Below are positions 30,250 to 40,849 of a DNA stretch of 64,000 nt, piece after piece. How positions within the stretch are numbered: the stretch's first letter is position 1; every line of letters starts with the position of its first letter. A program made the translations under genes and the position numbers. Source of the stretch: Legionella londiniensis (GTDB lineage Bacteria; Pseudomonadota; Gammaproteobacteria; Legionellales; Legionellaceae); NCBI RefSeq assembly GCF_001467825.1, contig NZ_LNYK01000014.1, forward strand, positions 377,297-441,296. The letters are read 5' to 3'. The notes beneath the pieces were generated by a model. That model had not been told where the DNA came from, ran no database searches, and saw only the letters and a program-made list of their open reading frames with translations.

Positions 30250-30711
30250 TCATGACGATTTATCGTCGTTCATTTGATCAATTGTCATTCTGAATTCACT
30301 GATATCTTTAAATCGTTTGTAAACAGAAGCAAATCGCACATAAGCGACATGATCAAGGTTATATAATTGTTCCATTACCCATTCCCCCACCTGTCGGGAA
30401 TCAATTTCGCGCTCACCTCTACGCCGGATTTTTTGCATAATAGCGACAATGGCTTCTTCAAGCGCATCCCGACTGACAGGCCGTTTCTCCAGTGCCCGCA
30501 GCATGCCCGCACGCAGATTCTCGATGTTAAAGGCTTCACGCCGGCCATCACGCTTGATAATAACGGGCATGATGAGTTCAGCCGTTTCAAACGTGGTGAA
30601 CCGCTCATGGCACGCGAGACATTGCCTTCGCCTTCGGACTTGCGCGCCATCTGCAACCAGGCGGGAATCCACTACTTTGGTTTCTTCTGCATGACAAAAA
30701 GGACACAACAT
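30250..30711 (-). CDS. nrdR: Transcriptional repressor NrdR
   Basis: A 153-residue repressor of ribonucleotide reductase genes. The N-terminal zinc ribbon uses CPFC and CLAC, with VVDSR and RRRRQC between, and the ATP-cone domain follows ([12 protein letters not shown]). It lies two bases after the glyA stop, so it is co-transcribed with it. Ribonucleotide reductase genes and their NrdR boxes are not in this window. Confidence 0.96.
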   Translation of the reverse strand: MLCPFCHAEETKVVDSRLVADGAQVRRRRQCLACHERFTTFETAELIMPVIIKRDGRREAFNIENLRAGMLRALEKRPVSRDALEEAIVAIMQKIRRRGEREIDSRQVGEWVMEQLYNLDHVAYVRFASVYKRFKDISEFRMTIDQMNDDKSS

Positions 30712-30713
30712 AA

Positions 30714-31970
30714 TTAACTGCGATAAACCGGAAAATCGTTACATAACTGCAAAACCTGTTTTCTAACTGAAGAGATAACAGTTTCATTGCTTACATCTTC
30801 AAGTATATCCGCTATCCAGTGAGTGATCATTTTGATTTCTTTTTCCTTAAAGCCGCGCGTGGTAACGGCTGGCGTTCCCAAACGCAACCCGCTGGTCACA
30901 AAGGGCGAACGCGGATCATTTGGAACGGAATTTTTGTTTACCGTAATGTTCGCACGGCCAAGTGCCGCATCTGCTTCTTTCCCGGTAATATTTTTATCTA
31001 TCAAATTCAGCAATAGCAAATGATTTTTTGTGCCTCCTGAAACAATGCTGTGCCCACGTTTAATCAGCTCTTCCGCCATGACTTTGGCATTGGTAAGCAC
31101 TTGTTGCTGATATTCCTTAAATTGGGGTTGCATTGCTTCAGCAAAGGCCACAGCTTTTGCTGCAATAACATGCATGAGGGGGCCGCCCTGAATCCCTGGA
31201 AACACTGCCGAGTTGATTTTTTTCTCGATTTCTTCATTTGCCCTGCAAAGAATCAGGCCGCCCCTGGGGCCCCGTAATGTTTTATGCGTGGTCGAGGTTA
31301 CCACATCAGCATAAGGGAGGGGGGACGGATATAATCCTGCTGCAATGAGGCCTGCAACATGCGCCATATCAACCAGTAAATACGCGCCAACCTTATCGGC
31401 AATTTCCCGAAATCGCGCCCAATCGATAATTTGCGAATAGGCTGAAAATCCGGCAATAATCAATCTTGGCCTATGTTCAATCGCTAATGACTCTACCTGT
31501 TCATAGTCTATCAGACCTGTTTCAGGATTAAGGCCGTATTGAATTGACCGATAGAGTATGCCTGAGAAATTAACAGGCGATCCATGAGTCAAATGCCCGC
31601 CATGAGGCAAGGCCATCCCCAGGACCAAATCCCCCGGTTTCACTAGAGCCATCATTGCCGCGGCATTAGCCTGTGATCCGGAATGCGGCTGCACATTCGC
31701 ATAATCGGCATTAAACAGTTTTTTGACCCGGGAAATTGCCAACTGCTCGGCGATATCAACAAATTCGCACCCGCCATAGTAGCGTTTGCCCGGATATCCT
31801 TCTGCATACTTGTTTGTCAGTACAGAACCCTGCGCCTGCAAGACCCTGGGACTTGCATAATTTTCAGAGGCAATCAACTCAATATGTTCTTCCTGGCGTT
31901 TCCCTTCTGCTTTGATCGCTTGCCATAATTCGATATCAAAATTGTCTATTGTATAATTCCTGTCGTACAT
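30714..31970 (-). CDS. glyA: Serine hydroxymethyltransferase
   Basis: A 418-residue PLP enzyme that interconverts serine and glycine and feeds methylene-tetrahydrofolate. [11 protein letters not shown] at the N-terminus and the PLP lysine in [12 protein letters not shown] near 230 are intact. It heads the minus-strand run with nrdR, nusB, thiL and pgpA. The rib genes that often sit between nrdR and nusB are missing here. Confidence 0.97.
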   Translation of the reverse strand: MYDRNYTIDNFDIELWQAIKAEGKRQEEHIELIASENYASPRVLQAQGSVLTNKYAEGYPGKRYYGGCEFVDIAEQLAISRVKKLFNADYANVQPHSGSQANAAAMMALVKPGDLVLGMALPHGGHLTHGSPVNFSGILYRSIQYGLNPETGLIDYEQVESLAIEHRPRLIIAGFSAYSQIIDWARFREIADKVGAYLLVDMAHVAGLIAAGLYPSPLPYADVVTSTTHKTLRGPRGGLILCRANEEIEKKINSAVFPGIQGGPLMHVIAAKAVAFAEAMQPQFKEYQQQVLTNAKVMAEELIKRGHSIVSGGTKNHLLLLNLIDKNITGKEADAALGRANITVNKNSVPNDPRSPFVTSGLRLGTPAVTTRGFKEKEIKMITHWIADILEDVSNETVISSVRKQVLQLCNDFPVYRS

Positions 31971-32032
31971 GACTATTCCTTAACCCGTGAGGAGCAAAAC
32001 CCGAATACCATAAATACTTTATTAAAGAATCT

Positions 32033-32338
32033 TCACTTGATAATCAAATCATTGCGGACTTTTTTAACATTGGCAACGCTTGATGCAATTTGTCCCGCCC
32101 GTTGCTTAATGGATGCACTGTCCACAAAACCGCTTAGCTGCACTTCATCTTTATAGGTCTTCACCTTGATCTCAAATCCCCGAGCTCCCAGCTGATTTAG
32201 CAGTTTAGCCTTGACCTTGGCTGTCACAGCGGAGCTATCTAGATATTCTCCGGTGCTCTCACGGGTAGGTGTGGCAGCGCAAGCAATAATGACTAAAGCC
32301 AATAAGGACATGGTCAACATTTTAATGATTTTTATCAT
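32033..32338 (-). CDS. BON-domain lipoprotein
   Basis: A 101-residue exported protein. A lipobox (LVIIAC) ends a 20-residue signal, so Cys20 is probably acylated. The rest is one BON domain (SAVTAKVKAKLL, then EVQLSGFVDS and VKKVRNDLIIK), a fold of envelope and stress proteins such as OsmY and YraP. GGAG lies five bases upstream of the ATG. It probably helps envelope integrity; the exact role is not known. Confidence 0.85.
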   Translation of the reverse strand: MIKIIKMLTMSLLALVIIACAATPTRESTGEYLDSSAVTAKVKAKLLNQLGARGFEIKVKTYKDEVQLSGFVDSASIKQRAGQIASSVANVKKVRNDLIIK

Positions 32339-32831
32339 TGTTTCTCCAAGTCATGATGGAAGTTGCGTAGCCAGCATTGAGCAGGCAAAAAACAGAGAAA
32401 ATTTAGAGCAGAAAGCACGCCATAGATACAATTAATGCGTATTTTATAATCAAATTTTCTCTCATTTTAACAATAAAGGCGAAATTGCTTAATGCCGGAC
32501 TCCGGTAAAATGTCTCAAATTTATCAAGATTACCATGCTGTTATAATAAAGTCATGCACTGGTTTTGTGCGGGCACGGACAAAATCATACTTTTACATCA
32601 AGGCTTATTTGCGCAATTTACGCGCGGTCAAAAAGCCCTTGGCAAGCAAACTCAAGAACCATCATCAGAAATAAAGCCCTGCCTGGACGGAAATGCCAAA
32701 TTTAGGCGTTCATAAAAGCATTATTTAATCAAAATGATATGGTTTTAGCCATAATGCGCATGGGTAGCCCCGGGTTATGACTTAGTCCAAGCCGGGGTAC
32801 AAGCGGATAATGGGGGCTAAGAAACAGCCTG
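32339..32831. other. Long spacer (about 490 bases)
   Basis: No convincing gene. It holds a TATAAT near 32543 without a clear -35, and the imperfect palindrome at 32764-32800 toward the right. A 60-codon frame at 32492-32674 has no ribosome site and a biased Lys/Arg composition, so it is not called. A small RNA cannot be excluded. Confidence 0.45.
32764..32800. repeat. CCCCGGG-type palindrome, copy 1
   Basis: An imperfect inverted repeat (GTAGCCCCGGGTTATGA against TCCAAGCCGGGGTAC). It is related in arm sequence to the elements at 40793 and 61962 and lies 32 bases beyond the 3' end of the 32832-33245 gene. Probably a repetitive extragenic palindrome or terminator-like structure. Confidence 0.55.
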
Positions 32832-33245
32832 TCAGGATTTCTGTTTTACTTCGGCGTAAGGTGCGCCGTTCACCGGTAAAACATAGACCGTGGTTCCTCT
32901 TGGAGTGTAACCCTTGTAAACCGGATACCCTCTCAAGGTATTGATGTACAAGTCCATGCCATCATGGCAGTACCCATAGTAATACAGCGAAATATAGTGA
33001 GGCGCGTCACCGCTATACACGATAAAAGGTGTCAGGCGGCTTCTATCATCAAAAAAACCGGAAACGCGGACATCCTGACTACTGTAATTAATAATTTCAA
33101 TTTCACAATAGCCAGGATAGTTCATGCTGCTCGTTGCGGCGTTTTTGCTATTGTCATTCGCCTGGGGGTGAGTATGCAGGTTTGCAGCAAAGGCTGAGGA
33201 AAAAAGAGATAAAAAACCAAAGAATAAAACGGCTTTCAGTTTCAT
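32832..33245 (-). CDS. Secreted unknown protein
   Basis: A 137-residue protein with a clear Sec signal peptide (1-21, LFSSAFAA). The mature part begins with a His/Asn-rich linker, then a beta-rich domain with many Tyr (YISLYYYGYCHDG, GYPVYKGYTPRGT) and two Cys (in GYCEIEI and YGYCHDG) that could form a disulfide. No family is recognised. A small periplasmic or surface protein is likely. Confidence 0.6.
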   Translation of the reverse strand: MKLKAVLFFGFLSLFSSAFAANLHTHPQANDNSKNAATSSMNYPGYCEIEIINYSSQDVRVSGFFDDRSRLTPFIVYSGDAPHYISLYYYGYCHDGMDLYINTLRGYPVYKGYTPRGTTVYVLPVNGAPYAEVKQKS

Positions 33246-33498
33246 GATTATACCTTTATTGTGTTGGGTGTATGAATACTATCAAAGAACATTGTTTAGT
33301 CAATAAGTTTTTTATTGATCATCATGATGGATTTATATTCTAAAAAATGGCGGCCTCAAAACGTGCTGGCTCAAGATATGCTCATGCAGGGACTCTGCAT
33401 TTCCCGCATTTAAGTTGCATGCGCTTTTAAGCGGATGATATATTACGGTATTTGTAATTGCCGTGTCCTGTTGGCCCTTTTAAGGACTATTGCCATTT

Positions 33499-34773
33499 AT
33501 GAACAGAATCACAAGAAAACGCATGACCATCATGATCATACTTTTGGTCATTGTGTTTGGTGGAATCATAGCGTTTAATGCCTTTAAAGCGTTCATGATG
33601 AAGCGATTTTTCGCAAGTTTTGAGCCGCCTGCCGTCACTGTGTCCTCAGTCACGGCAAAAGAGCAAGATTGGGAGCCCACCATTTCTGCAGTTGGAAATT
33701 TTGCAGCAATCAATGGCGTTGAAGTGAACTCGCAAGCGGCTGGCAATGTGGTTGCTATCCATTTTGATTCAGGGCAATTTATTGAGAAAGGCCATCCGCT
33801 GATTGATATTGATGACTCTGTAGAGCAGGCAACCTTAAAATTCAACAAATCCGATCTTGCATTACAGGAGATAAATTATAAGCGTCAGACTGATCTCTTT
33901 AAAAAGGGCGCTACACCAAGCTCAAACGTTGATGAGGCTCGGGCTAAACTATTACAGGCACAGGCCAATGTTGAAAAAACTCAGGCCTTAATCAATCAGA
34001 AACATATCACAGCGCCTTTTTCCGGGCAGCTCGGCATACGCCAGGTCAACCTCGGCCAGTATGTTTCGCCCGGACAAACCGCTATTGTGAGCCTTCAGTC
34101 GCTTGACCCATTATTTCTGGAATTTTATCTTCCGGAGCAATATCTTAAACAGTTATATATTGGCCAAAACATCACATTCGCTGTGGAGCAAAATCCAAAA
34201 TACCGGTTTCACGGTATCATTACTGCGATTAATTCCAAGGTTGATGTGAACACCCATAATATTCTGGTACAGGCCACTGTACCCAATTGCCCCGCAAAGG
34301 CTGTCGCAATGCCTAAGACATCCAAGCTCGTGAAAATTAAAAAACAAAAACTTTTTACAAGAGAGCTTTTAATTTGTGACACCGACTTAAACACGAAGAA
34401 TCATGTTACTGAATTTAACTTCATTCCAGGCATGTTTGCTGCCCTGGAAGTTGAACAACCTTCCGTCTCCAAGGTGGTTGTCTTACCCTCCACTGCCATC
34501 TCATATAGCCTCTATGGCAATTCAGTATTTGTGATTGAAAAGGATAAGGAGGGGAAAAAAGATGAGAAAGGACAGGATATACTTCGCGTGAAACGCGTAT
34601 TTGTCACAACTGGCGACCAGCAAGGCAATTACACCATTATTCAAAAAGGAATCGAGCCGGGCCAGGAAGTGGTCAGTGCCGGCGAACTTAAATTACAGGA
34701 CGGCACGCGAGTTATCATCAATAATGATGTGCAGCTGGACCAAGAGGTCAACCCTCAGGAATTGAGCCAATAA
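33499..34773 (+). CDS. RND efflux periplasmic adaptor (membrane fusion protein)
   Basis: A 424-residue MexA/AcrA-type adaptor. Single N-terminal membrane segment (about 12-28), a lipoyl half (NSQAAGNVVAIHFDSGQFIEKG), a short helical hairpin, the other lipoyl half (ITAPFSGQLGIRQVNLGQYV) and a beta-barrel region. An unusual insert of about 40 residues (PKTSKLVKIKKQKLF and on, with Cys) sits before FIPGMFAALEVEQ. The ATG at 33499 is used; a TTG at 33490 is in frame. It pairs with the RND pump 95 bases downstream. Confidence 0.88.
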   Translation: MNRITRKRMTIMIILLVIVFGGIIAFNAFKAFMMKRFFASFEPPAVTVSSVTAKEQDWEPTISAVGNFAAINGVEVNSQAAGNVVAIHFDSGQFIEKGHPLIDIDDSVEQATLKFNKSDLALQEINYKRQTDLFKKGATPSSNVDEARAKLLQAQANVEKTQALINQKHITAPFSGQLGIRQVNLGQYVSPGQTAIVSLQSLDPLFLEFYLPEQYLKQLYIGQNITFAVEQNPKYRFHGIITAINSKVDVNTHNILVQATVPNCPAKAVAMPKTSKLVKIKKQKLFTRELLICDTDLNTKNHVTEFNFIPGMFAALEVEQPSVSKVVVLPSTAISYSLYGNSVFVIEKDKEGKKDEKGQDILRVKRVFVTTGDQQGNYTIIQKGIEPGQEVVSAGELKLQDGTRVIINNDVQLDQEVNPQELSQ

Positions 34774-34868
34774 AATTACATTGGAATTAACTTAAATACG
34801 TGGATGTGCACGCTTGCCCATCTTTCAGGTAGTCCTTAGGGTGGATTACATTGAATTTGCAGGACAAC

Positions 34869-37800
34869 ATGAAATTTACTGATTTATTTATCAAGCGCCC
34901 CGTTCTGGCAACTGTTGTCAGCTTGCTGATATTGCTTTTCGGATTGAATGCAATTACGAAGATGCAAGTCAGGCAATTCCCAAGAATGGATAATACGGTT
35001 ATCACGGTAACGACGACTTACCCCGGCGCGGATGCAAATTTAATTGCAGGCTTTATCACAACGCCGCTTGAAGCTGCAATAGCAAGCGCTGAGGGCATTG
35101 ACTACATGACTTCTTCAAGCACCCAAGGGGTCAGCACAATCACTTTAAACATTAAACTCAATTTTGATCCCCAAGTTGCTTTCACCGATATCATGAGCAA
35201 GGTGCAGCAAACCTTGAACCAGCTTCCTCCCGAATCGCAGCAACCCGTCATTGTTAAAAGTTCTGACGCTTCCACAGCTTTGCTCTATATGAGCTTTGAC
35301 AGTGAAGAAATGACGCCTCAGCAAATCACAGATTATGCAACCCGGGTTATTCAACCGCAGCTGCAAACAGTTGAAGGTGTTGCGAAGGCAGAGATTTTGG
35401 GGGGGCAAACCTACTCAATGCGGATTTTTCTTGATCCTAGAAAAATGGCAGCGCTTGGCGTAAGTCCCGCCGATGTTTTTAATGTATTGGCAAATAATAA
35501 TTTCCTGACCGCTGCAGGGAACACCAAGGGAGAATACGTTGCCATAAACATTAAAGCCAATACGAATCTTAATAACGCCAAAGAATTTAGCCAGCTCATT
35601 GTGCGCAGTGATAAAAATTCAATTATCCGCCTGGGCGATATTGCGAAGGTCATGCTTGGTTCGCAGTCTTATGATACTTCAGTTATTTTTGACGGCAAGA
35701 AAGCGGTTTTTATCGGAATAACCCCCACTCCAACTGCCAATCCCTTAACCGTGATAAGCGATGTGCGTAAACTCTTTCCTGAGATTCAACGCCAGTTGCC
35801 GCCGTCACTTGAGGCAACAATCGTTTATGATGCCACAGACTTCATCCGTGCCTCTATTAACGAGGTTATTACGACCATTATTGAAGCGGCCGCGATTGTC
35901 ATCGTTGTCATTTTTCTTTTTTTGGGTTCCATACGCTCAGTTCTTATCCCTATTGTCACAATTCCCCTATCCTTAATCGGCGTTTGTACATTGATGCTAT
36001 TTTTGGGTTATTCCATCAATTTGCTGACGCTTCTTGCGTTTGTTCTGGCTATTGGGCTTGTCGTTGATGATGCCATTGTGGTTGTGGAGAACATTCACCG
36101 CCATATCGAAGAAGGGCTTTCTCCATTTCAAGCCGCCCTTGTTGGCGCGCGTGAAATCGCGACGCCCGTGATTGCCATGACCATTACATTGGCTGCTGTC
36201 TATGCTCCCATTGGGTTCATGGGGGGATTAACGGGCGCTTTATTCAAAGAATTTGCTTTTACTTTAGCCTGTGCCGTTATCATCTCCGGCATCATCGCTT
36301 TAACGCTTTCCCCGATGATGTGTTCTAAAATCCTGAGTTCAGATAAAAGCAGCGGCAGGTTTGTTCATTTTTTAGATAAAATATTTAACCGCCTGCGCCT
36401 TCGTTATCAGAAAATACTGCACAGCCTGTTAGAAACCCGGATTATCATACTCGTTTTTGCCGCAGTAGTTTTATTAATCCTGCCCTATTTATATACACAT
36501 ACTTCCAAAGAAACAGCGCCTGAAGAGGATCAAGGATTTTTTTTCGTGGTGGGGACAGCCCCGCAGTATGCGACACTGGATTATATTGAAGCCTATACCC
36601 GAATGTTTGGCGATATTTATCGAAGTTTTCCGGAAATGGAGCATTATTTCGTGATTAATGCCGGCACTCCCATATCAGGTATGGTGCTAAAGCCATGGGA
36701 TCAGCGGGAGCAGAGCCAGTTTTCACTAAAAGAACCCTTGCAAAATAAACTGGACACAGTTCCTGGTTTAAAATCCTTTGCGGTTATCCCACCGCCTCTC
36801 CCGGGAGGAGGCGGCGGTACGCCGATTGAATTTGTGATTAAAACCACAAATGATTTCCAAAGCCTCCTCGAAATTTCAAATAAGCTTCTTGAAAGCGCCC
36901 AGAAAAGCGGTTTATTTATCTATCTGGATAATAGCCTGCGGTTTAATCAACCCGAAATAGAGCTGAAGATCAATCGTTCCAAGGCATCTGATCTTGGCTT
37001 GGATATGAAAAGTATCGGCAGCAGCCTGGCCAGCGCCCTGTCAGGCGGTTATGTTAACTTCTTTGATCTGCAAGGGCGAAGCTATCAGGTTATTCCCCAG
37101 CTCGAAAGGCAATATAGGCTGTCTCCTGAACAGCTTGGCGAGATATATGTACGCTCAGCTAGCGGAACAATGATTCCCTTATCTACAGTGATCACCCCAG
37201 TCTCCAAAACCCAGCCCAACAAACTGACTCATTTCCAGCAATTAAATTCCGCAACCATTCAGGGAGTGATGATGCCGGGAGTGACATTGGGCCAGGGACT
37301 CGCGTTTTTACAAAAAGAATCCCAGCATATATTGCCCAAAGGATTTACCTATGATTATGCTGGGCAGTCCCGCCAATTCATTCAGGAAGGCACTGCTCTC
37401 ATTTTTGCCTTCTTTATGGCTATTATCGTGATTTTTTTAGTACTTTCAGCGCAATATGAGAGTTTCCGCGACCCCTTAATCATTCTTATCAGTGTGCCCA
37501 TGTCAATTTGCGGGGCGTTAATTCCGCTCAATCTAGGCGCGGCAAGTATTAATATTTATACCCAGGTGGGATTGATTACACTGATAGGTTTAATCAGCAA
37601 GCATGGGATTTTAATTGTTGATTTCGCCAATCACCTGCAACGGGAAAAGAATTTAACCCGAAGGCAAGCCGTGGAAGAAGCGGCCGGCATTCGCTTAAGA
37701 CCAATCCTCATGACCACCGCCGCCATGGTTTTTGGCGTACTCCCGCTCCTCATTGCCAGTGGCGCCGGCGCCGTAAGCCGGTTCGACATTGGTCTTGTGA

Positions 37801-37916
37801 TCTCATCAGGATTGTTGATTGGTACATGTTTTACCCTGTTTGTAGTGCCGGTTATCTATACCTATCTCGCAGCAGATCACAGAAAGGATTCAGACGTCCC
37901 TGAAAATATTAGTTAG
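34869..37916 (+). CDS. RND multidrug efflux pump
   Basis: A 1015-residue inner-membrane proton/drug antiporter of the AcrB/MexB-like group, closest by eye to MdtB/MexK-type transporters. [16 protein letters not shown] starts the first membrane segment. [17 protein letters not shown] holds the membrane Asp pair for proton transfer near residue 400. Two large periplasmic loops follow the first and seventh segments. The ATG at 34869 has AGGA four bases upstream; a TTG at 34851 is the alternative. The outer-membrane channel is absent here; the TolC-like gene at 53.6 kb may serve. Confidence 0.93.
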   Translation: MKFTDLFIKRPVLATVVSLLILLFGLNAITKMQVRQFPRMDNTVITVTTTYPGADANLIAGFITTPLEAAIASAEGIDYMTSSSTQGVSTITLNIKLNFDPQVAFTDIMSKVQQTLNQLPPESQQPVIVKSSDASTALLYMSFDSEEMTPQQITDYATRVIQPQLQTVEGVAKAEILGGQTYSMRIFLDPRKMAALGVSPADVFNVLANNNFLTAAGNTKGEYVAINIKANTNLNNAKEFSQLIVRSDKNSIIRLGDIAKVMLGSQSYDTSVIFDGKKAVFIGITPTPTANPLTVISDVRKLFPEIQRQLPPSLEATIVYDATDFIRASINEVITTIIEAAAIVIVVIFLFLGSIRSVLIPIVTIPLSLIGVCTLMLFLGYSINLLTLLAFVLAIGLVVDDAIVVVENIHRHIEEGLSPFQAALVGAREIATPVIAMTITLAAVYAPIGFMGGLTGALFKEFAFTLACAVIISGIIALTLSPMMCSKILSSDKSSGRFVHFLDKIFNRLRLRYQKILHSLLETRIIILVFAAVVLLILPYLYTHTSKETAPEEDQGFFFVVGTAPQYATLDYIEAYTRMFGDIYRSFPEMEHYFVINAGTPISGMVLKPWDQREQSQFSLKEPLQNKLDTVPGLKSFAVIPPPLPGGGGGTPIEFVIKTTNDFQSLLEISNKLLESAQKSGLFIYLDNSLRFNQPEIELKINRSKASDLGLDMKSIGSSLASALSGGYVNFFDLQGRSYQVIPQLERQYRLSPEQLGEIYVRSASGTMIPLSTVITPVSKTQPNKLTHFQQLNSATIQGVMMPGVTLGQGLAFLQKESQHILPKGFTYDYAGQSRQFIQEGTALIFAFFMAIIVIFLVLSAQYESFRDPLIILISVPMSICGALIPLNLGAASINIYTQVGLITLIGLISKHGILIVDFANHLQREKNLTRRQAVEEAAGIRLRPILMTTAAMVFGVLPLLIASGAGAVSRFDIGLVISSGLLIGTCFTLFVVPVIYTYLAADHRKDSDVPENIS

Positions 37917-37996
37917 CGAACGGGCCTTGCTTTCATACTGTCGCATCTTCGACCGGATATGTTAAAATCCCCAGTTTTTACAAGACAGGTTATACC

Positions 37997-40762
37997 ATGG
38001 AGAAAACATACTCTCCCCACGAAATCGAAAAAAAATATTACCAAAAGTGGGAAAATCACCATTATTTTGAACCTCGAGGTGATGGAGAAAATTTTTGCAT
38101 TATGCTTCCCCCCCCGAATGTCACCGGCAGTTTGCATATGGGACACGGATTTCAACATACCCTGATTGACACTGTGATCCGGTATAAACGCATGTGTGGT
38201 GCGCGGACCTTGTGGCAACCCGGTACCGACCATGCCGGTATCTCTACACAACTCATTGTTGAAAGTAATTTAGACAAGCAGGGATTGTCTCGCAGGGATA
38301 TGATAAGAGAAGAGTTTTTGGCTCATGTTTGGAAATGGAAAGAAGAGTCCGGCAAAAATATCACAAGGCAAATGCGGCGGATCGGTTCGTCTGTGGACTG
38401 GTCACGCGAACGCTTTACCCTCGATGAAGGCTTATCCCTTGCGGTACAGAAAGTATTCATCCAATTGTATAATGAAGGTTTGATTTATCGCGGTTCCCGC
38501 CTTGTCAACTGGGATCCGAAACTTGGTACTGCAATATCTGATTTGGAAGTTATTTCAGAAGAAGAAGACGGGTTTCTCTGGCATATTCGTTATCCTGTAG
38601 TCGATTCTGAAGAAACACTGGTTATCGCAACCACAAGGCCCGAAACGATGCTTGGGGATACCGCAGTAGCCGTCCATCCCGATGACACACGTTACCAGCA
38701 CCTGATTGGCAAACAGGTTCATTTGCCTTTATGCGGCCGTACTATTCCTGTCATTGCTGATGAATATGTTGAGCAGGAATTTGGCAGCGGCTGTGTAAAA
38801 ATCACTCCGGCACATGATTTTAATGATCATGAAATTGGCAAGCGCCACCAATTGCCGGTGATTAATATTTTAACCAAAAAAGCGGCTATTAATAAAAATG
38901 CGCCTCTTAAATATCAAGGCATGGACCGCTTTGTTGCCCGTGATCAAATTATTCGTGATCTGGAGGAAGCCGGATTGCTGGTTAAGACTGAGCCGCATAA
39001 ACTGAAAGTTCCCCGCGGAGAAAAATCAAACGTTATTATTGAGCCTCTTTTGACTGATCAATGGTATGTCAGGACCAAACCATTAGCAGAGCCCGCAATT
39101 GAGGCTGTTAGAAGCGGTGAAATCCGCTTTATTCCAGAAAACTGGAGCAAAACTTATTTTCAATGGATGGAACATATTGAAGACTGGTGCATCAGCAGGC
39201 AGCTGTGGTGGGGACATAGAATTCCTGCTTGGTATGATAACCATGGCAATATCTATGTGGGATACAGCGAAAATGATGTGCGCTTCAAATACAATCTGGA
39301 TCCATCCCTCGTATTAAGACAGGATGAGGATGTGCTGGATACCTGGTTTTCTTCAGCGCTCTGGCCATTTTCAAGTTTAGGCTGGCCGGAAAAAACTCCG
39401 GAATTTGAACAGTTTTACCCCACTTCGGTGTTATTCACAGGCTTTGACATCATTTTCTTCTGGGTAGCAAGAATGATTATGATGGGGTTGAAATTTACCG
39501 GCAAAATTCCTTTCAGGGAAGTTGTCATCACCGGTTTGGTCTGCGACAGTGAAGGTAAGAAAATGTCCAAGTCCAAAGGTAATGTACTCGACCCTATCGA
39601 CATCATTGATGGAATTGACCTGAACAACTTAATCGCTAAAAGAACCAGCAACCTCATGCTCAATTCCGTGCGTGAGAAAATTGCAAAAGCTACGCGAAAG
39701 CAGTTCCCTGAAGGTATTCCGGCATTTGGTACTGATGCCTTGCGCTTCACTTTTTGCTCGCTTGCTTCCAATGCCCGCAAAGTCCGTTTTGATATTGCCC
39801 GAGTTGAAGGCTACCGCAATTTCTGTAACAAATTATGGAATGCCTCCCGCTTTGTTTTGCAAAATACCGCTGAAGAGCAGTTAGATTTTGGTGACGGCGC
39901 CTTCCAATATAGCCCTGCTGATCAGTGGATTTTATCATTGCTGCAACGTACAAAAGCACAATGCCACCATTATTTCGAAACATATCGTTTTGATTTGCTG
40001 GCCAATACGCTTTATGAATTTGTTTGGCATGAATATTGCGACTGGTACTTGGAATTTTCCAAAACAGTGATTTATGATCCCGAGGCTTTAGCGTCAAGAA
40101 AAAGAGGAACAAGACGCACGTTAATCCATGTCCTTGATCAAACTTTAAAGTTATTGCATCCAGTTATTCCTTTCATCACTGAAGAAATTTGGCAGCAGTT
40201 GACTAAATTGACCAGTGAAAATGGCGAAACCATCATGTTGAGCCAATATCCTAAAGTAGAGGCTGATTTAATCAACCAGCCTGTAGAAGAGGAAATCGAC
40301 TGGCTTAAAAATGTCATACAAGCAATACGTACCATACGCAGCGAAATGGCAATTAGCCCTTCAAAACAGATTCCCATGAAATTGCGTCATGTGACGTCTG
40401 TTGTTCAGGAACGGGTAAGCAAATATGCCCCAACCCTGAAGGCGTTGTGCAAAGTATCAAGTATTGATTATGTCGCAGACAGAGAAGAAATTCCCTTATC
40501 TGCCACGGCAGTTATCGGTGAAATGGAATTATTTATTCCCATGAAGGGCTTCATCGACAAGGAAGCGGAAATAAGCCGGCTGGAAAAAGAAATTGCCAAG
40601 CTTGATAAGGATATTGCTCTTGCTGAACAGAAGCTTGGGAATCCGGGCTTTATCGACAAAGCTCCGGAAGAGATCGTAGCTAAAGAGCGCGAAAAACTGG
40701 ATCTTGCTAGAACTGCGAGGGAAAAACTTGTTCGCCAGTATGAGAAAATCAAAACTCTGTGA
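37997..40762 (+). CDS. valS: Valyl-tRNA synthetase
   Basis: A 921-residue class I synthetase charging tRNA-Val. The HIGH-type motif appears as [12 protein letters not shown] near 38-49 and [12 protein letters not shown] near 521. The CP1 editing domain sits between ([13 protein letters not shown]). A C-terminal coiled-coil arm (about 845-915, [18 protein letters not shown]) is present. Followed by a stem-loop and convergent with the OPT gene. Confidence 0.97.
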   Translation: MEKTYSPHEIEKKYYQKWENHHYFEPRGDGENFCIMLPPPNVTGSLHMGHGFQHTLIDTVIRYKRMCGARTLWQPGTDHAGISTQLIVESNLDKQGLSRRDMIREEFLAHVWKWKEESGKNITRQMRRIGSSVDWSRERFTLDEGLSLAVQKVFIQLYNEGLIYRGSRLVNWDPKLGTAISDLEVISEEEDGFLWHIRYPVVDSEETLVIATTRPETMLGDTAVAVHPDDTRYQHLIGKQVHLPLCGRTIPVIADEYVEQEFGSGCVKITPAHDFNDHEIGKRHQLPVINILTKKAAINKNAPLKYQGMDRFVARDQIIRDLEEAGLLVKTEPHKLKVPRGEKSNVIIEPLLTDQWYVRTKPLAEPAIEAVRSGEIRFIPENWSKTYFQWMEHIEDWCISRQLWWGHRIPAWYDNHGNIYVGYSENDVRFKYNLDPSLVLRQDEDVLDTWFSSALWPFSSLGWPEKTPEFEQFYPTSVLFTGFDIIFFWVARMIMMGLKFTGKIPFREVVITGLVCDSEGKKMSKSKGNVLDPIDIIDGIDLNNLIAKRTSNLMLNSVREKIAKATRKQFPEGIPAFGTDALRFTFCSLASNARKVRFDIARVEGYRNFCNKLWNASRFVLQNTAEEQLDFGDGAFQYSPADQWILSLLQRTKAQCHHYFETYRFDLLANTLYEFVWHEYCDWYLEFSKTVIYDPEALASRKRGTRRTLIHVLDQTLKLLHPVIPFITEEIWQQLTKLTSENGETIMLSQYPKVEADLINQPVEEEIDWLKNVIQAIRTIRSEMAISPSKQIPMKLRHVTSVVQERVSKYAPTLKALCKVSSIDYVADREEIPLSATAVIGEMELFIPMKGFIDKEAEISRLEKEIAKLDKDIALAEQKLGNPGFIDKAPEEIVAKEREKLDLARTAREKLVRQYEKIKTL

Positions 40763-40792
40763 ATAAAACCCTTTCCCGCATTTTTTATCCAA

Positions 40793-40822
40793 CCCCGGGC
40801 TTAGACTGCGTCTAATCCGGGG
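40793..40822. repeat. CCCCGGG-type palindrome, copy 2
   Basis: CCCCGGGCTTAGAC, TGC, then GTCTAATCCGGGG form a near-perfect hairpin with a three-base loop. It lies 30 bases beyond valS and 27 bases beyond the converging OPT stop. It resembles copies at 32764 and 61962 and probably ends transcription or is a repeated extragenic palindrome. Confidence 0.7.
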
Positions 40823-40849
40823 CTCTGGCGATTGTGCTCGAAAAACCGC

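Noticed and set aside
32492-32674. 60-codon frame in the long spacer
   Set aside because: No Shine-Dalgarno site and a Lys/Arg-heavy, low-information sequence.
33480-33848. 122-codon frame antisense to the RND adaptor
   Set aside because: Covers the conserved lipoyl coding region in the other strand, with no supporting signals.
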